A stretch of DNA of 64,000 nt, from positions 124,001-188,000 of the forward strand of contig JACEUU010000003.1 of assembly GCA_024998755.1 (NCBI GenBank). Reading direction: 5' to 3'. The DNA comes from Vampirovibrio sp. GTDB taxonomy: Bacteria > Cyanobacteriota > Vampirovibrionia > Vampirovibrionales > JAJTHC01. The notes under the pieces are model-generated. The model was not told where the DNA came from. It made no database searches and was given only the letters and a program-made list of their open reading frames with translations. Both the position numbers and the translations under genes were made by a program. Shown here one piece after another: positions 35,189 to 43,730 of the stretch (position 1 is its first letter; each line of letters opens with the position of its first letter).

Positions 35189-38100
35189 TCAACTTGTCAA
35201 TTGCACCGATGTTTTAATTGATTCGATATGTTCATTAAGCTTTCGTAAGTTTGCAATAGCTTGTTGAAGCTTTTGTTTCTTAGGATCATTCTGAGCTAAC
35301 GCTTCGGTGGCTTCTTTCATGATTCCCAGCAAACCTGAGGAGGTAATAGTCCTTGGACGCAGTTTTTTAGTATTTCTATGTTCTTCAATGACTTCATGAA
35401 AGTGAAGTTCAGCAAAGTGTTGAATCAAGGGGAATTCAATACCATCTTGGAATCCTTTTGGGGTCAGCAAGCTATTGTTACTGCTAGGAGACTTGTCTAA
35501 ACCAGCCACATCCGCAATAGAGTCTAAGATTTTAAATAATGCTAACTCGCTATCCCGAGGAGACTCGTGGTAAAGTTTTGCTGTATTGGTCTTTCTTCCA
35601 CCCCAACCTAAGTTGTCATTTAAGTTATTAATGACAGCACCAATCGCTTGTTTTTTCGTTGCAATGCCAGCCTCTAGCCATGTTGTGTCAGAAACAAAGT
35701 TTGTTTTAACGCCAAAATCGGTCAATGTGGATTCTTTCGTGGCTAATTCTAATGCTCGTTTCACAATTTGTTTAGGAGCAGTCATTTGGTCTGTGGGGTT
35801 AAACTGTGCAGGGTTGGCGTGTAATTGGCTTAGGGCTTCCTGTAAATGAGGCAATATCAAGGCTTTGTTTTCTGGTGTTGCAAAACCATCCAATAGGGGA
35901 TGCTCAAACAATGCGTCGAGCTTTGGGTTTTCTCCTACATCCTCAAAAGCCGTCTGTAAAAATTTGTTGTCAGCTTCAAACGTTTTGGGTATTTGTAATA
36001 CACCCGGCTTAAGTTCTGCAGACACTTCTACGCCTGGATGTTTTACCAAAGCTTCAAAGTATTCTGTTAGCAACTGACGTTCTTGTGGTTTTAGTTCTTG
36101 GTAATTTTCAGGGTTTAGCAAATGTTGAATAAGGTATGTTCTGACAGCAAAAGTCTTCTCTTTTTCATCACTCCTTACCTCAAAACTAGACAAAACTTTT
36201 TTTATATCACCCATTTCAAAAGGAGTCTCCCCCTCCGTATGGTTGGAATTTACTATATCTTCTACTAGAAGCTTTTTTAACCCAGTCGGAGGTTCTTCTT
36301 TTGAAGCATCCAACAACGCCACGATTTGCTGACCTACGGCGTTGGTTTTTTCGGTAGATGGTTTATTCAACTGGGTTGCCAGCTCCGCCGATGCTTTTTC
36401 CCACTGTTGATTTATTTTTTTGGTTAATGCTATTATTTCGTTACTATACTGTATAGGTTCCCCATACCCATTAGTTGTTCTTCCTTCATAAAGTTTTTTT
36501 ATATAGTGCCCTGGTTGATTAACCTCTCTGAAATTACGATAAACCAGTTCCACTAAACTAACAATTTCTTCTTCAGCAAAGGATATATTTTTATATTTTT
36601 CATTGTTTTTACTAGGAGGATGTAATATGTCAAAAACCATATGTTCTAACTCTCCCTTAGAATTTTTTTTGAGGTTGGTGGCATCTCCATCTAGTCCTAG
36701 TATAATAATGCCTTTTAATTTTAATTCAATAGTTTGATTAACTAACGATTCCACAAAAGTGTAGAAATCTTCTGCTGTCTTGATTGCTTCAGTGCCTTCG
36801 ATAGTGTTGTTGGCAGGATCTTTAGAAGAAAAATGCTTAGTAGGGTTCATTAAGGGCATTAAAGTTCCGAAAACATCAGAATTACCTACTTTAACAGGTA
36901 CAATATGAGAAAAGTCATGGCTAGCGACACCAACATCTCTCCAACCTTGTAAAGCCTCCGACTCTCTAAAAAGATGATAGTACCGATTACTAGCTAATGC
37001 AAGGGCATATTCGGGACCATCAGGAGTTAATCTAACTTTATAAATGTGTTTTGTTCCTCCACAAGCGTATTTTTTCACTTTCTGTACAAGCCCATTCAGT
37101 TCAATCGTAAAATGTCCCGAATTAAGACAATTACTATATTCTTTTCCAAAATTATCAAGCTTGTTTTTAATAACATCGTCAGAAATTATTGCTAGGTTTG
37201 CTACGGTGGGTAGTTCAGTTTCAATATTTTTTCGATATACGTCGTACAGCTTTCCCGTTAGCTTCAAATTTTCTATTCTGTTCTTTTCTAACTTATCAGC
37301 ATCTTCAGTTGCAAATTGTTGTAATAACTTAAGCTGTTCAAGTGGGTCTACAAGGTCTCTACCTCCTATAACCCTATAATTTTCACTCGAATATCTATCA
37401 TTAATAACATCTGTCAACGCCTGTAATTGTTGAACTACTAATTCGTCTGACGTACCACCCCCATTATGAGGGGGTTTTATTTTGACTTTCGTGAGTTCGA
37501 GTAACTCTTCAAAAGATTTGTCATTCAATTCATCTATGAGAACGCCTGCACTAAGCAACGCCTGCTTAAGTTGAGTCTGCAATTGCGGAGCTTTATCTTG
37601 ATGATTAGCAATAGCTTCTAGTTGTTCTGTAGCCGTTGTTGCTTTTCCAGTTGGTATCAGTTTTTTGTAAAGATTTTCCACAGCAAGCTCTGCATCTCTG
37701 CGAACGGGAGGGTTTTTTTGTCGTTGTAACTCTTTTATTTTTTCTCCTGCTAATGTTAGCAATTCAGTATAGCTTTTATCTATCAAGTCTACATCAGTAG
37801 CTAAACCGCTAACTTTTAAAGCACTAGCTAATTGTTTTTTAAGGTTCTCTGTTTCTGTACTTAACTTATTTGTTTGCGTCTGTAACTCTTGCTTCATTTT
37901 TTCCACATGAGCTTGAACCGCAGCAATCAGTGCATCGCCCGTTTTTGCCTTGTCCGCAGGATCGGTTAATAAACCTTGCAAAATTTTCGTTGTGCCACTT
38001 GATAATGTTTCAATAATTTGAGGGGCTTTATTTATCTCTTTTTTAAGTGCTTCCGCTAATTTTTCAGCGGTATCGCCTGTTTTACCCGTTGTATCGCTAA

Positions 38101-38395
38101 TAATCTTTAACGTTTCTTTTTCCGCTTGCTTTTTCCCCACAAAAAACGTGCCAATCGCCAACAATACCCCCGCCATAGAACCCGCTACGGGCAACAACCA
38201 CTGGTTACCCTGCTTCGTTGTTACAGCAGCAGAAGCGACCGCCAGTTTCGGCTCTTTCGCTTTCACAAACGTATCTTCCGTTGTTTTTCGGGGAACATTG
38301 TTCGCTACTTTCAGTGGATGCTTAGGCTGAGCGGTGGCAGTGTTAGAAGCGTTTAACTTAAAAGCTGGCGTAGTAGTGTTATTGAAGGTCGTCAT
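35189..38395 (-). CDS. Large membrane-anchored coiled-coil protein with kinase-like core
   Basis: 1068 residues; not recognised as a known family. A Thr/Lys-rich leader (1-65) is followed by one membrane helix (LLPVAGSMAGVLLAIGTFF at about 67-85), then about 330 residues rich in Glu/Lys/Gln with coiled-coil character. The region about 440-620 looks like a divergent protein-kinase or aminoglycoside-phosphotransferase fold: a Gly-rich loop ACGGTKHIYKV, a following strand EYALALA, a hinge-like FGTLMPLMNPT, and LGLDGDATNL...MVFDI, comparable to catalytic D-x-x-x-x-N and metal-binding D motifs. The ATP-binding lysine is not evident. The C-terminal 440 residues are helical. I chose ATG 38395 because AGAGGA lies about 10 nt upstream. 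The 51-residue extension from 38548 is rejected. An exported or envelope-anchored effector or scaffold is possible. Confidence 0.65.
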   Translation of the reverse strand: MTTFNNTTTPAFKLNASNTATAQPKHPLKVANNVPRKTTEDTFVKAKEPKLAVASAAVTTKQGNQWLLPVAGSMAGVLLAIGTFFVGKKQAEKETLKIISDTTGKTGDTAEKLAEALKKEINKAPQIIETLSSGTTKILQGLLTDPADKAKTGDALIAAVQAHVEKMKQELQTQTNKLSTETENLKKQLASALKVSGLATDVDLIDKSYTELLTLAGEKIKELQRQKNPPVRRDAELAVENLYKKLIPTGKATTATEQLEAIANHQDKAPQLQTQLKQALLSAGVLIDELNDKSFEELLELTKVKIKPPHNGGGTSDELVVQQLQALTDVINDRYSSENYRVIGGRDLVDPLEQLKLLQQFATEDADKLEKNRIENLKLTGKLYDVYRKNIETELPTVANLAIISDDVIKNKLDNFGKEYSNCLNSGHFTIELNGLVQKVKKYACGGTKHIYKVRLTPDGPEYALALASNRYYHLFRESEALQGWRDVGVASHDFSHIVPVKVGNSDVFGTLMPLMNPTKHFSSKDPANNTIEGTEAIKTAEDFYTFVESLVNQTIELKLKGIIILGLDGDATNLKKNSKGELEHMVFDILHPPSKNNEKYKNISFAEEEIVSLVELVYRNFREVNQPGHYIKKLYEGRTTNGYGEPIQYSNEIIALTKKINQQWEKASAELATQLNKPSTEKTNAVGQQIVALLDASKEEPPTGLKKLLVEDIVNSNHTEGETPFEMGDIKKVLSSFEVRSDEKEKTFAVRTYLIQHLLNPENYQELKPQERQLLTEYFEALVKHPGVEVSAELKPGVLQIPKTFEADNKFLQTAFEDVGENPKLDALFEHPLLDGFATPENKALILPHLQEALSQLHANPAQFNPTDQMTAPKQIVKRALELATKESTLTDFGVKTNFVSDTTWLEAGIATKKQAIGAVINNLNDNLGWGGRKTNTAKLYHESPRDSELALFKILDSIADVAGLDKSPSSNNSLLTPKGFQDGIEFPLIQHFAELHFHEVIEEHRNTKKLRPRTITSSGLLGIMKEATEALAQNDPKKQKLQQAIANLRKLNEHIESIKTSVQLTS

Positions 38396-38701
38396 TATGG
38401 TTAATCCTCTGTTATTAAAAATGCTAGTTTTGCACACATAGGTGTATAAAACCAGCCTGCTTTTATTTTGTGCTAATAAAGGTAACACCAAACAGCATTT
38501 CCGCACAAAGTAACAGTCTTTCAAAAAATAAACACCCTTATGCAACAATTTGTCAACTCTTTTTTTGTTTTTGCGGTTTTACGCTTATGTTCGGTTTATA
38601 CTAGCCTATTAGTAATGCCTTATCCCTCTAAAAAAAAAGTAGCTGCTCTCTGCACTGCTTTCCACCATTCCCCTAACCAATCCAAGGACAACCTCATCAC
38701 C
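38396..38701. other. 306-bp divergent intergenic region
   Basis: Separates the genes of the giant coiled-coil protein and RlmB and must hold promoters for both. The right part is open in the rlmB frame (from 38540) but is hydrophobic and Phe/Leu-rich, unlike the adjacent protein, and has no good ribosome binding site. Nothing else recognised. Confidence 0.4.
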
Positions 38702-40630
38702 ATGATGGCAATGAAAACCTTCAGCCCTTCTTCCCGCAAAGGACGCAAAACCGCTAGTGGCGGTGGTAACAAATCTTCCTTCGGCGATAAAAAATCCACA
38801 TTCGGCGGATTCAAACCCACCCGTAGCGGTGGTTCTAGCAGTTCCTCTTCTTCCAGCCGCTACGGCAAAAAACCGTTCGGCACAGCGGATAGAGTTTCTT
38901 CCCCCTACCAAGACCGTGGGTCAGCCAGACCGAGAACTTCCGACGGCAGTGCTTATTCCGCTTCCGCTGAACGCACGGCGTATGCCCCCCGTACCACCGA
39001 AGGTGGCTATAATCGGTCTGAACGCCCAGCCTATGCCCCACGGACTGAAGGTGGTTACAATCGGTCTGAACGCCCAAGCTACAACAACGATAGACCAGCC
39101 TCATCCGAACGCCCTGCATACAGCCAACGAGCTGAACGCCCTCACTACGATAGAAAATCTTCCGCTATCGGTGGCTCTTCTTCCTACAACCGAAGCGAAC
39201 GCCCAGCTTATGCTCCACGCACCGAAAGTGGGTATAACCGCTCTGAACGCCCTAGCTACAACAACGATAGACCAGCCTCATCCGAACGCCCTGCATACGC
39301 CCCACGCACAGATCGTCCAGCCTATGCCCATCGAACTGAAGGCGGATACAACCGGTCTGAACGTCCTAGCTACAACAACGATAGACCAGCCTCATCCGAA
39401 CGCCCTGCGTACGCTCCTCGAACTGAAGGTGGGTATAACCGGTCTGAACGCCCTAGTTATGGCGAAAGACCCACATCGGGCGGATACAATAAATCGGAAG
39501 GTCGGTCTTCTTCGTATTCATCTGACAAACCTGCCTACAAACCAAGAACCGAAGGCGGGCGTCCCTCGTTTGACCGTGGAGCGAAACCTGCCCCTCGGTA
39601 CGAACGCAGTGGTTCACCTAGAAATAGTGCGTTTGCAAAAGACCGTGAAAGAGACAGCGAAGGCGGTTCGTTTGTGGCAGACTTAGTCAACTCTGAAGCG
39701 TTTTCCGCTGAAGCCAGAAAGCTAGAACAAGCCACGCAAATCCATGAAAAATTAGCAGAAGGCGGTGCTTACACCCTTTACGGTAAACACGCAGTGTTGG
39801 AAGTATTACAAAGTGCCCCTTCTCGGGTACAAAAAGTATTGGTCATGGAAGATGCTCAGCCAGACAAGCGGATTAATAAAATCACGGCGTTGTGCGAAAG
39901 TTCCGGTATTTATTGGCAATTGGTGCCTAAAGCAAAATTAGATACCATGATGACTTACTTGGCAGATGCTACCACCCATCTTGAAGATGGCGTGGAAACG
40001 GGGCATCACCAAGGCGTTATCGCCATTGTTACGGCTCAACCTTTGTTAAGCGTGGAAGAATTGTTAGATTCCGCCCCAGCCAACAATGCCCCTTGCTTGA
40101 TTTTTGCTTTAGATGAAGTAACTGACCCTCGTAACGTGGGTGCTTTGCTTCGGGTGGCAGATGCTGCAGGTGCTAAAGGCATGATTATTGGCAAACACCG
40201 TAGTGCAGCCTTGAACGCCGTGGTTTCTAAAACCGCTGCGGGTGCAGACCACTGGATGCCCATGGCTCAAGCAACCAACCTGACCCAAGCCTTAGAACTT
40301 TGCAAAGCAGCTGGTTTTTGGATTGTAGGTTCGGCTTGCGAAAGCACGGGTGTGGATGCCAGAGGCTATACCACCAACGTTAAGCCGGTTGATTACACTG
40401 CCATTGATTACAACGCCCCGATTGTGGTGGTGTTGGGTAATGAAGGTGAAGGCTTGCGTCCGACTATTTTGAAACAGTGTGATTTCTTGGCTAACATTCC
40501 GATGTTGGGCAAGGTGCAATCGCTCAACGTTTCTACGGCGGGTGCAGTGTTGGCATTTGAAGTGGTGAAGCAACAACAATTGGCGAAAAAAGCCGTTGTA
40601 GCCCCATTGAATGCCCCAACTGGCGAATAA
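38702..40630 (+). CDS. rlmB: 23S rRNA 2'-O-methyltransferase RlmB-like with long repeat tail
   Basis: SpoU/TrmH-family SAM-dependent methyltransferase. From the ATG at 38702 the protein is about 642 residues; the family is usually about 250. The last 300 hold the normal enzyme: substrate-binding LYGKHAVLEVLQ, then motif 1 DEVTDPRNVGALLRVADAAG, motif 2 VVLGNEGEGL and motif 3 MLGKVQSLNVSTAGAVLAFE (trefoil knot). The first about 330 residues are disordered, rich in Ser, Arg, Tyr, Pro and Gly, with repeated SERPAYAPRTEGGYNRSERP-type units (about 38991-39480). The frame is open further upstream to 38540, but the low-complexity basic start MMAMKTFSPSSRKGRK looks like the natural N-terminus. A terminator hairpin follows. 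Confidence 0.87.
   Translation: MMAMKTFSPSSRKGRKTASGGGNKSSFGDKKSTFGGFKPTRSGGSSSSSSSSRYGKKPFGTADRVSSPYQDRGSARPRTSDGSAYSASAERTAYAPRTTEGGYNRSERPAYAPRTEGGYNRSERPSYNNDRPASSERPAYSQRAERPHYDRKSSAIGGSSSYNRSERPAYAPRTESGYNRSERPSYNNDRPASSERPAYAPRTDRPAYAHRTEGGYNRSERPSYNNDRPASSERPAYAPRTEGGYNRSERPSYGERPTSGGYNKSEGRSSSYSSDKPAYKPRTEGGRPSFDRGAKPAPRYERSGSPRNSAFAKDRERDSEGGSFVADLVNSEAFSAEARKLEQATQIHEKLAEGGAYTLYGKHAVLEVLQSAPSRVQKVLVMEDAQPDKRINKITALCESSGIYWQLVPKAKLDTMMTYLADATTHLEDGVETGHHQGVIAIVTAQPLLSVEELLDSAPANNAPCLIFALDEVTDPRNVGALLRVADAAGAKGMIIGKHRSAALNAVVSKTAAGADHWMPMAQATNLTQALELCKAAGFWIVGSACESTGVDARGYTTNVKPVDYTAIDYNAPIVVVLGNEGEGLRPTILKQCDFLANIPMLGKVQSLNVSTAGAVLAFEVVKQQQLAKKAVVAPLNAPTGE
38991..39480 (+). repeat. 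Imperfect tandem repeats within rlmB
   Basis: A DNA unit coding YNRSERPSYNNDRPASSERP recurs at about 39052, 39231 and 39345; the last two are 114 bp (38 codons) apart and nearly identical in DNA, with shorter partial units between. Copy number is likely variable. Confidence 0.8.
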
Positions 40631-40658
40631 TTGTTAGATAATTAACTGATTTTAGACT

Positions 40659-40692
40659 CGGAGTGGTAGATAATACCACTCCGTTGTTTTTT
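40659..40692 (+). terminator. Rho-independent terminator after rlmB
   Basis: Stem CGGAGTGGTA / TACCACTCCG with a GATAA loop, followed by TTGTTTTTT. Confidence 0.85.
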
Positions 40693-40761
40693 GGGGATGG
40701 TTATCGGGGCTTGCCAAGGGGGTTTGTCTTTGTTTTAATAAAAGGGTATTCAAGTTTTGAT

Positions 40762-40836
40762 GCGGAAGTAACTCAATGGTAGAGTACCTGCCTTCCAAGC
40801 AGGTTGTTGAGGGTTCGAGTCCCTTCTTCCGCTCCA
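40762..40836 (+). tRNA. tRNA-Gly(TCC)
   Basis: Cloverleaf: acceptor GCGGAAG / CTTCCGC, anticodon stem-loop CTGCC-TTCCAAG-CAG with TCC anticodon, T-loop GTTCGAGTC, and encoded CCA at the 3' end. The SIR2-domain gene starts 27 nt downstream. Confidence 0.97.
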
Positions 40837-40863
40837 TTTTTATTGATTTAGGGGCTTTTTCGA

Positions 40864-42576
40864 GTGAATACCATTGACCCTATAACAAAAATTTCGTTTT
40901 CTATTTATGAAAATAAAGGGGTTTATGCTTTACTCTTAGGGTCAGGCATTTCAAGATCAGCGGGTATTCCCACAGGTTGGGAGATTACATTAGACTTAAT
41001 TAAACGAGTAGCCCAAGCGGACGGAGTAACGGACGTTACAAATTGGGAAACTTGGTATAAAGAAACGAAGCTGGAAGACCCCAGTTATTCCAAGATTATT
41101 GAAGAATTAGCTTCAACACCCAGTGAACGTAGAAGTATTTTGAATACTTACATTGAACCTACGGTAGAGGAAATAGCTGAAGGCACAAAAATTCCCACAG
41201 AAGCACATTATGCTATTGCCGAATTGGTTTCAAAAGGCTTTATTAAGGTTATTATAACGACTAATTTTGACCAATTGTTAGAAAGTGCGTTAAAAGAAAA
41301 AGGCATTACACCCACTGTCGTAGCATCTGGTGATGCCTTAAAAGGGGCAGAGCCTTTAGCTCATAGCCACTGTTATATTTTAAAACTACATGGCGACTAT
41401 AAAGATAACCGCATTCTAAACACAGAAGATGAATTGGCTACCTACCCTGATGAATATCAGTCATTATTAGCTCGTATTTTTGATGAGTATGGGTTAATTG
41501 TTTGTGGCTGGTCTGGCGAATGGGATGAGGCGTTGCGTAGTGAACTTTTAAAAGTAGCAAATAGACGCTATTCTACATTTTGGACAACCATCAATACCCC
41601 TACAGATAGAACAACTGCGTTAATTGACCACCGTAAAGCACAAGTTATTGCAATTGAGAGTGCCGATACGTTCTTCACTAAAATAAAAGAACAGGTACAA
41701 ATTTTAGAAACGACGCAACGGGAAAATCCTGCTAGTTTAGAAATACTCAAAGCAACCGTTAAACAGTATTTGGCTAAGCCAGATGTTTATAGAATTGAAC
41801 TAGAAGACTTGATGCAAACCGAAATGGAGCAACTCATTCAAACAACCAACACCGAAGAGTTTATTCGTGAAAATAAAAACTTCCCCACTGGTGAATTACT
41901 TTTAGCATCGATTGAACGCTATAATGCCATTTCAGAACGATTAGTGTTAATAGCGGGTATGATAGGTCGATGGGGAAACGAACCGTTGCCGAAAACGATA
42001 CTCGAAGCTTTCTATCATTCTGTTGAAGATGCCTTTATCAATGGTAGAGTAGAACACAGAAGGTTGCAGTATTACCCATTAGGACTAATTTATACAGCTT
42101 ATGGTATTGGCTTAGTTAAAGCAAAAAACTGGAAAGTTTTGGGACAATTACTACAGCATAAGGTCATTTCCTACAACAATTACCCAAGATGTTTCTCAGA
42201 GGTTATCTTAGAAAAAATAGTTCACTCCAAGTTGTTCAAAGAACTACCCAACTATACAGACAGGGGTTTTCCATATGAAGATTATCTGTATACTCTGTTT
42301 TCAAGCCAATTCGATACGAGTATCTATGGGTTGAAATCTGAATTTGAAGAATTATTTGGTTGGTTTGAACTTTATCAAGCAATGTCTAATCATCTCTCCT
42401 ATTTTGGTCGATGCACTTATTCCAATACCCAAAAGTATCAAATGGCTTTAAAAAGACCTGAAATCATTGACACCTTCATTAAGGCTGGGCTGATAACAGA
42501 TAGATCCGATCCTAAATTTAAAACTTTTGTCGAAAGCTATGAACAAAAGGTTAGTAATGATCGGTATGGACTTTAA
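40864..42576 (+). CDS. SIR2-domain protein (probable NAD-hydrolysing defence protein)
   Basis: 570 residues with GTG start behind AGGGG. The N-terminal 250 residues are a SIR2_2-type Rossmann domain: LLLGSGISRSAGIPTGWE (NAD-binding start), VIITTNFDQLLESAL and YILKLHGDYKD with the catalytic-type His at about 177, then GLIVCGWSGEWDEALR. The Cys4 zinc module of deacetylase sirtuins is absent, which fits SIR2-type NADases found in anti-phage systems (DSR, Thoeris ThsA, SIR2-HerA, SIR2-pAgo). The C-terminal about 300 residues are helical and unrecognised, perhaps the sensor. Insertion next to a tRNA gene and AT-rich composition suggest gain by transfer. A 38-codon ORF overlaps its 3' end. Confidence 0.82.
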   Translation: MNTIDPITKISFSIYENKGVYALLLGSGISRSAGIPTGWEITLDLIKRVAQADGVTDVTNWETWYKETKLEDPSYSKIIEELASTPSERRSILNTYIEPTVEEIAEGTKIPTEAHYAIAELVSKGFIKVIITTNFDQLLESALKEKGITPTVVASGDALKGAEPLAHSHCYILKLHGDYKDNRILNTEDELATYPDEYQSLLARIFDEYGLIVCGWSGEWDEALRSELLKVANRRYSTFWTTINTPTDRTTALIDHRKAQVIAIESADTFFTKIKEQVQILETTQRENPASLEILKATVKQYLAKPDVYRIELEDLMQTEMEQLIQTTNTEEFIRENKNFPTGELLLASIERYNAISERLVLIAGMIGRWGNEPLPKTILEAFYHSVEDAFINGRVEHRRLQYYPLGLIYTAYGIGLVKAKNWKVLGQLLQHKVISYNNYPRCFSEVILEKIVHSKLFKELPNYTDRGFPYEDYLYTLFSSQFDTSIYGLKSEFEELFGWFELYQAMSNHLSYFGRCTYSNTQKYQMALKRPEIIDTFIKAGLITDRSDPKFKTFVESYEQKVSNDRYGL

Positions 42577-42673
42577 AGCCTATAGCGTGGGCGAAATGCT
42601 CAACTACATGGGCGTTAAAACGATGAATGAACCCTTGCCTAAAGGGCTAAAACAATGGATTCAATCACGCTAA
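42557..42673 (+). CDS. Small ORF overlapping the SIR2 gene
   Basis: 38 residues (MIGMDFKAYSVGEMLNYMGV start), ATG behind AAAGG with 6-nt spacing; overlaps the end of the SIR2-domain gene by 20 nt in another frame and ends 3 nt before the convergent fliJ stop. It could be a small partner protein or the remnant of an older gene displaced by the SIR2 gene. No homology recognised. Confidence 0.45.
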   Translation: MIGMDFKAYSVGEMLNYMGVKTMNEPLPKGLKQWIQSR

Positions 42674-42676
42674 GCA

Positions 42677-43150
42677 CTACTCTTCTTCTTCCCCTGTCAA
42701 AACTGCCTCTGCTCTGGCTTCTTGCTGGTTGCGAAAATACCGCTGAGACCCAATTTCATCCAACATTTTCATTTCAATCGCCTTTTCTTCCTCTTTCCAT
42801 TCTTCCAAACAACGTTCCTTGTGTTTTTCCAAGGCTTCCAACTCTTTATGCCTTACTTGCAATAAATCTTCTTCTTCTTTTAGCTTTTGTTGGGCTACCT
42901 CTTTTTCAGCCCGCAATTCCACGTACTTTTCCCGCAAGCGTTGTAAAAACCGGTCGCCCATTTCCAACATCATGGGCGGAGAAATTCGCATTTGTTCAAT
43001 AACCCCAGCCTGTTCCTGTAAGTTGGCTTGCAAGCGTGCTTCAGCAGCCCGAACAACGGCTTGAGCTTCCTGCACCCGCTGTTCTTGCTCTTTTTTTTTG
43101 CGTTCACGCATTTCGTAAACTTTTTGAAGCCGATAAACAAACCGTGCCAT
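42677..43150 (-). CDS. fliJ: Flagellar export protein FliJ
   Basis: 157 residues forming one long antiparallel coiled coil: RFVYRLQKVYEMRERKKKEQ at the start, EAQAVVRAAEARLQANLQEQ, ending in an acidic tail. The opening F-x-Y-R-L-Q-x-V and the length are typical of FliJ, the soluble stalk protein of the flagellar type III export ATPase complex; the injectisome homologue YscO is the alternative. Unlike most bacteria, fliI and fliH are not adjacent. It follows the VOC gene by 11 nt on the same strand. Confidence 0.75.
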   Translation of the reverse strand: MARFVYRLQKVYEMRERKKKEQEQRVQEAQAVVRAAEARLQANLQEQAGVIEQMRISPPMMLEMGDRFLQRLREKYVELRAEKEVAQQKLKEEEDLLQVRHKELEALEKHKERCLEEWKEEEKAIEMKMLDEIGSQRYFRNQQEARAEAVLTGEEEE

Positions 43151-43161
43151 ACTGGTGGAAT

Positions 43162-43551
43162 TTACCCTTCGTACAATTCAAGGGGTAGCCCGTCAGGGTC
43201 TTTAAAAAATGTATAACGTTTGCCTGTTAACTCATCCACCCGAATGGGTTCAACCAGCACTTCTTGCGATTGTAAATACCCCACACAAGCTTCAACATCA
43301 GGCACACTAAAGGCTAAATGCCTCAAACCACAGGCTTCTGGGTAGCCTGCCCGAGGCAAATTTTCAGGAAATGAAAATAGTTCAATCTGGGTGGTATCGT
43401 TAATTTTCAAATCTAATTTGTAGGAATTTCGGGCTTCCCGAAACGTTTCACGGATAATATCTAGCCCTAAAATTTCCACGTAAAACCGTTTTGAAACGGC
43501 ATAATTTGAAGCAATAATGGCGATATGATCAACTTGGGTAAAAAATTTCAT
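43162..43551 (-). CDS. VOC-family protein (glyoxalase-like, YaeR/SMU1112c type)
   Basis: 129 residues, one vicinal-oxygen-chelate domain: VDHIAIIASNYAVSKRFYVE, ILGLDIIRETFREARNSYKL, IELFSFPENLPRAGYPEACG, LRHLAFSVPDVEA and the C-terminal FFKDPDGLPLELYE with the metal-binding Glu. Closest to the YaeR-type metalloproteins of unknown substrate. Start 43551 is backed by TAGGAAA and by homology; the upstream open frame to 43650 is not coding-like. Leads a two-gene unit with fliJ. Confidence 0.88.
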   Translation of the reverse strand: MKFFTQVDHIAIIASNYAVSKRFYVEILGLDIIRETFREARNSYKLDLKINDTTQIELFSFPENLPRAGYPEACGLRHLAFSVPDVEACVGYLQSQEVLVEPIRVDELTGKRYTFFKDPDGLPLELYEG

Positions 43552-43730
43552 TGGTCTATTTCCTACTGATTTAACGGGTACGGCTACTGCCTTAGTATAA
43601 CAAAATCCAAACAAAAATGGTCGTTTTCCGTGATTCCTATTGATAGCCATCTTCGCTTGGCGTAAGATAGTAGCAATGATTCTTAATCTTCCCTTTTGTA
43701 AGACTGACTGAACACGGAGACCTTTCCCTT

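Noticed and set aside
35189-38548. 51-residue N-terminal extension of the giant coiled-coil protein
   Set aside because: The extension has no ribosome binding site and ordinary intergenic composition, while ATG 38395 has AGAGGA upstream.
38991-39480. CRISPR-like array
   Set aside because: The repeats are coding, irregularly spaced and maintain the rlmB reading frame.
38757-39686. 309-codon plus-strand ORF inside rlmB
   Set aside because: A frame shadow of the repeat-rich tail of rlmB; its repetitive composition follows from the repeats in the true frame.
40652-40837. Minus-strand 61-codon ORF reading GLEPSTTCLEGRYSTIELLP
   Set aside because: It is the antisense of tRNA-Gly and the rlmB terminator, a common false ORF over tRNA genes.
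40864-42576. Protein deacetylase (classical sirtuin)
   Set aside because: The Cys4 zinc module is missing and the protein is much longer than CobB-type sirtuins.
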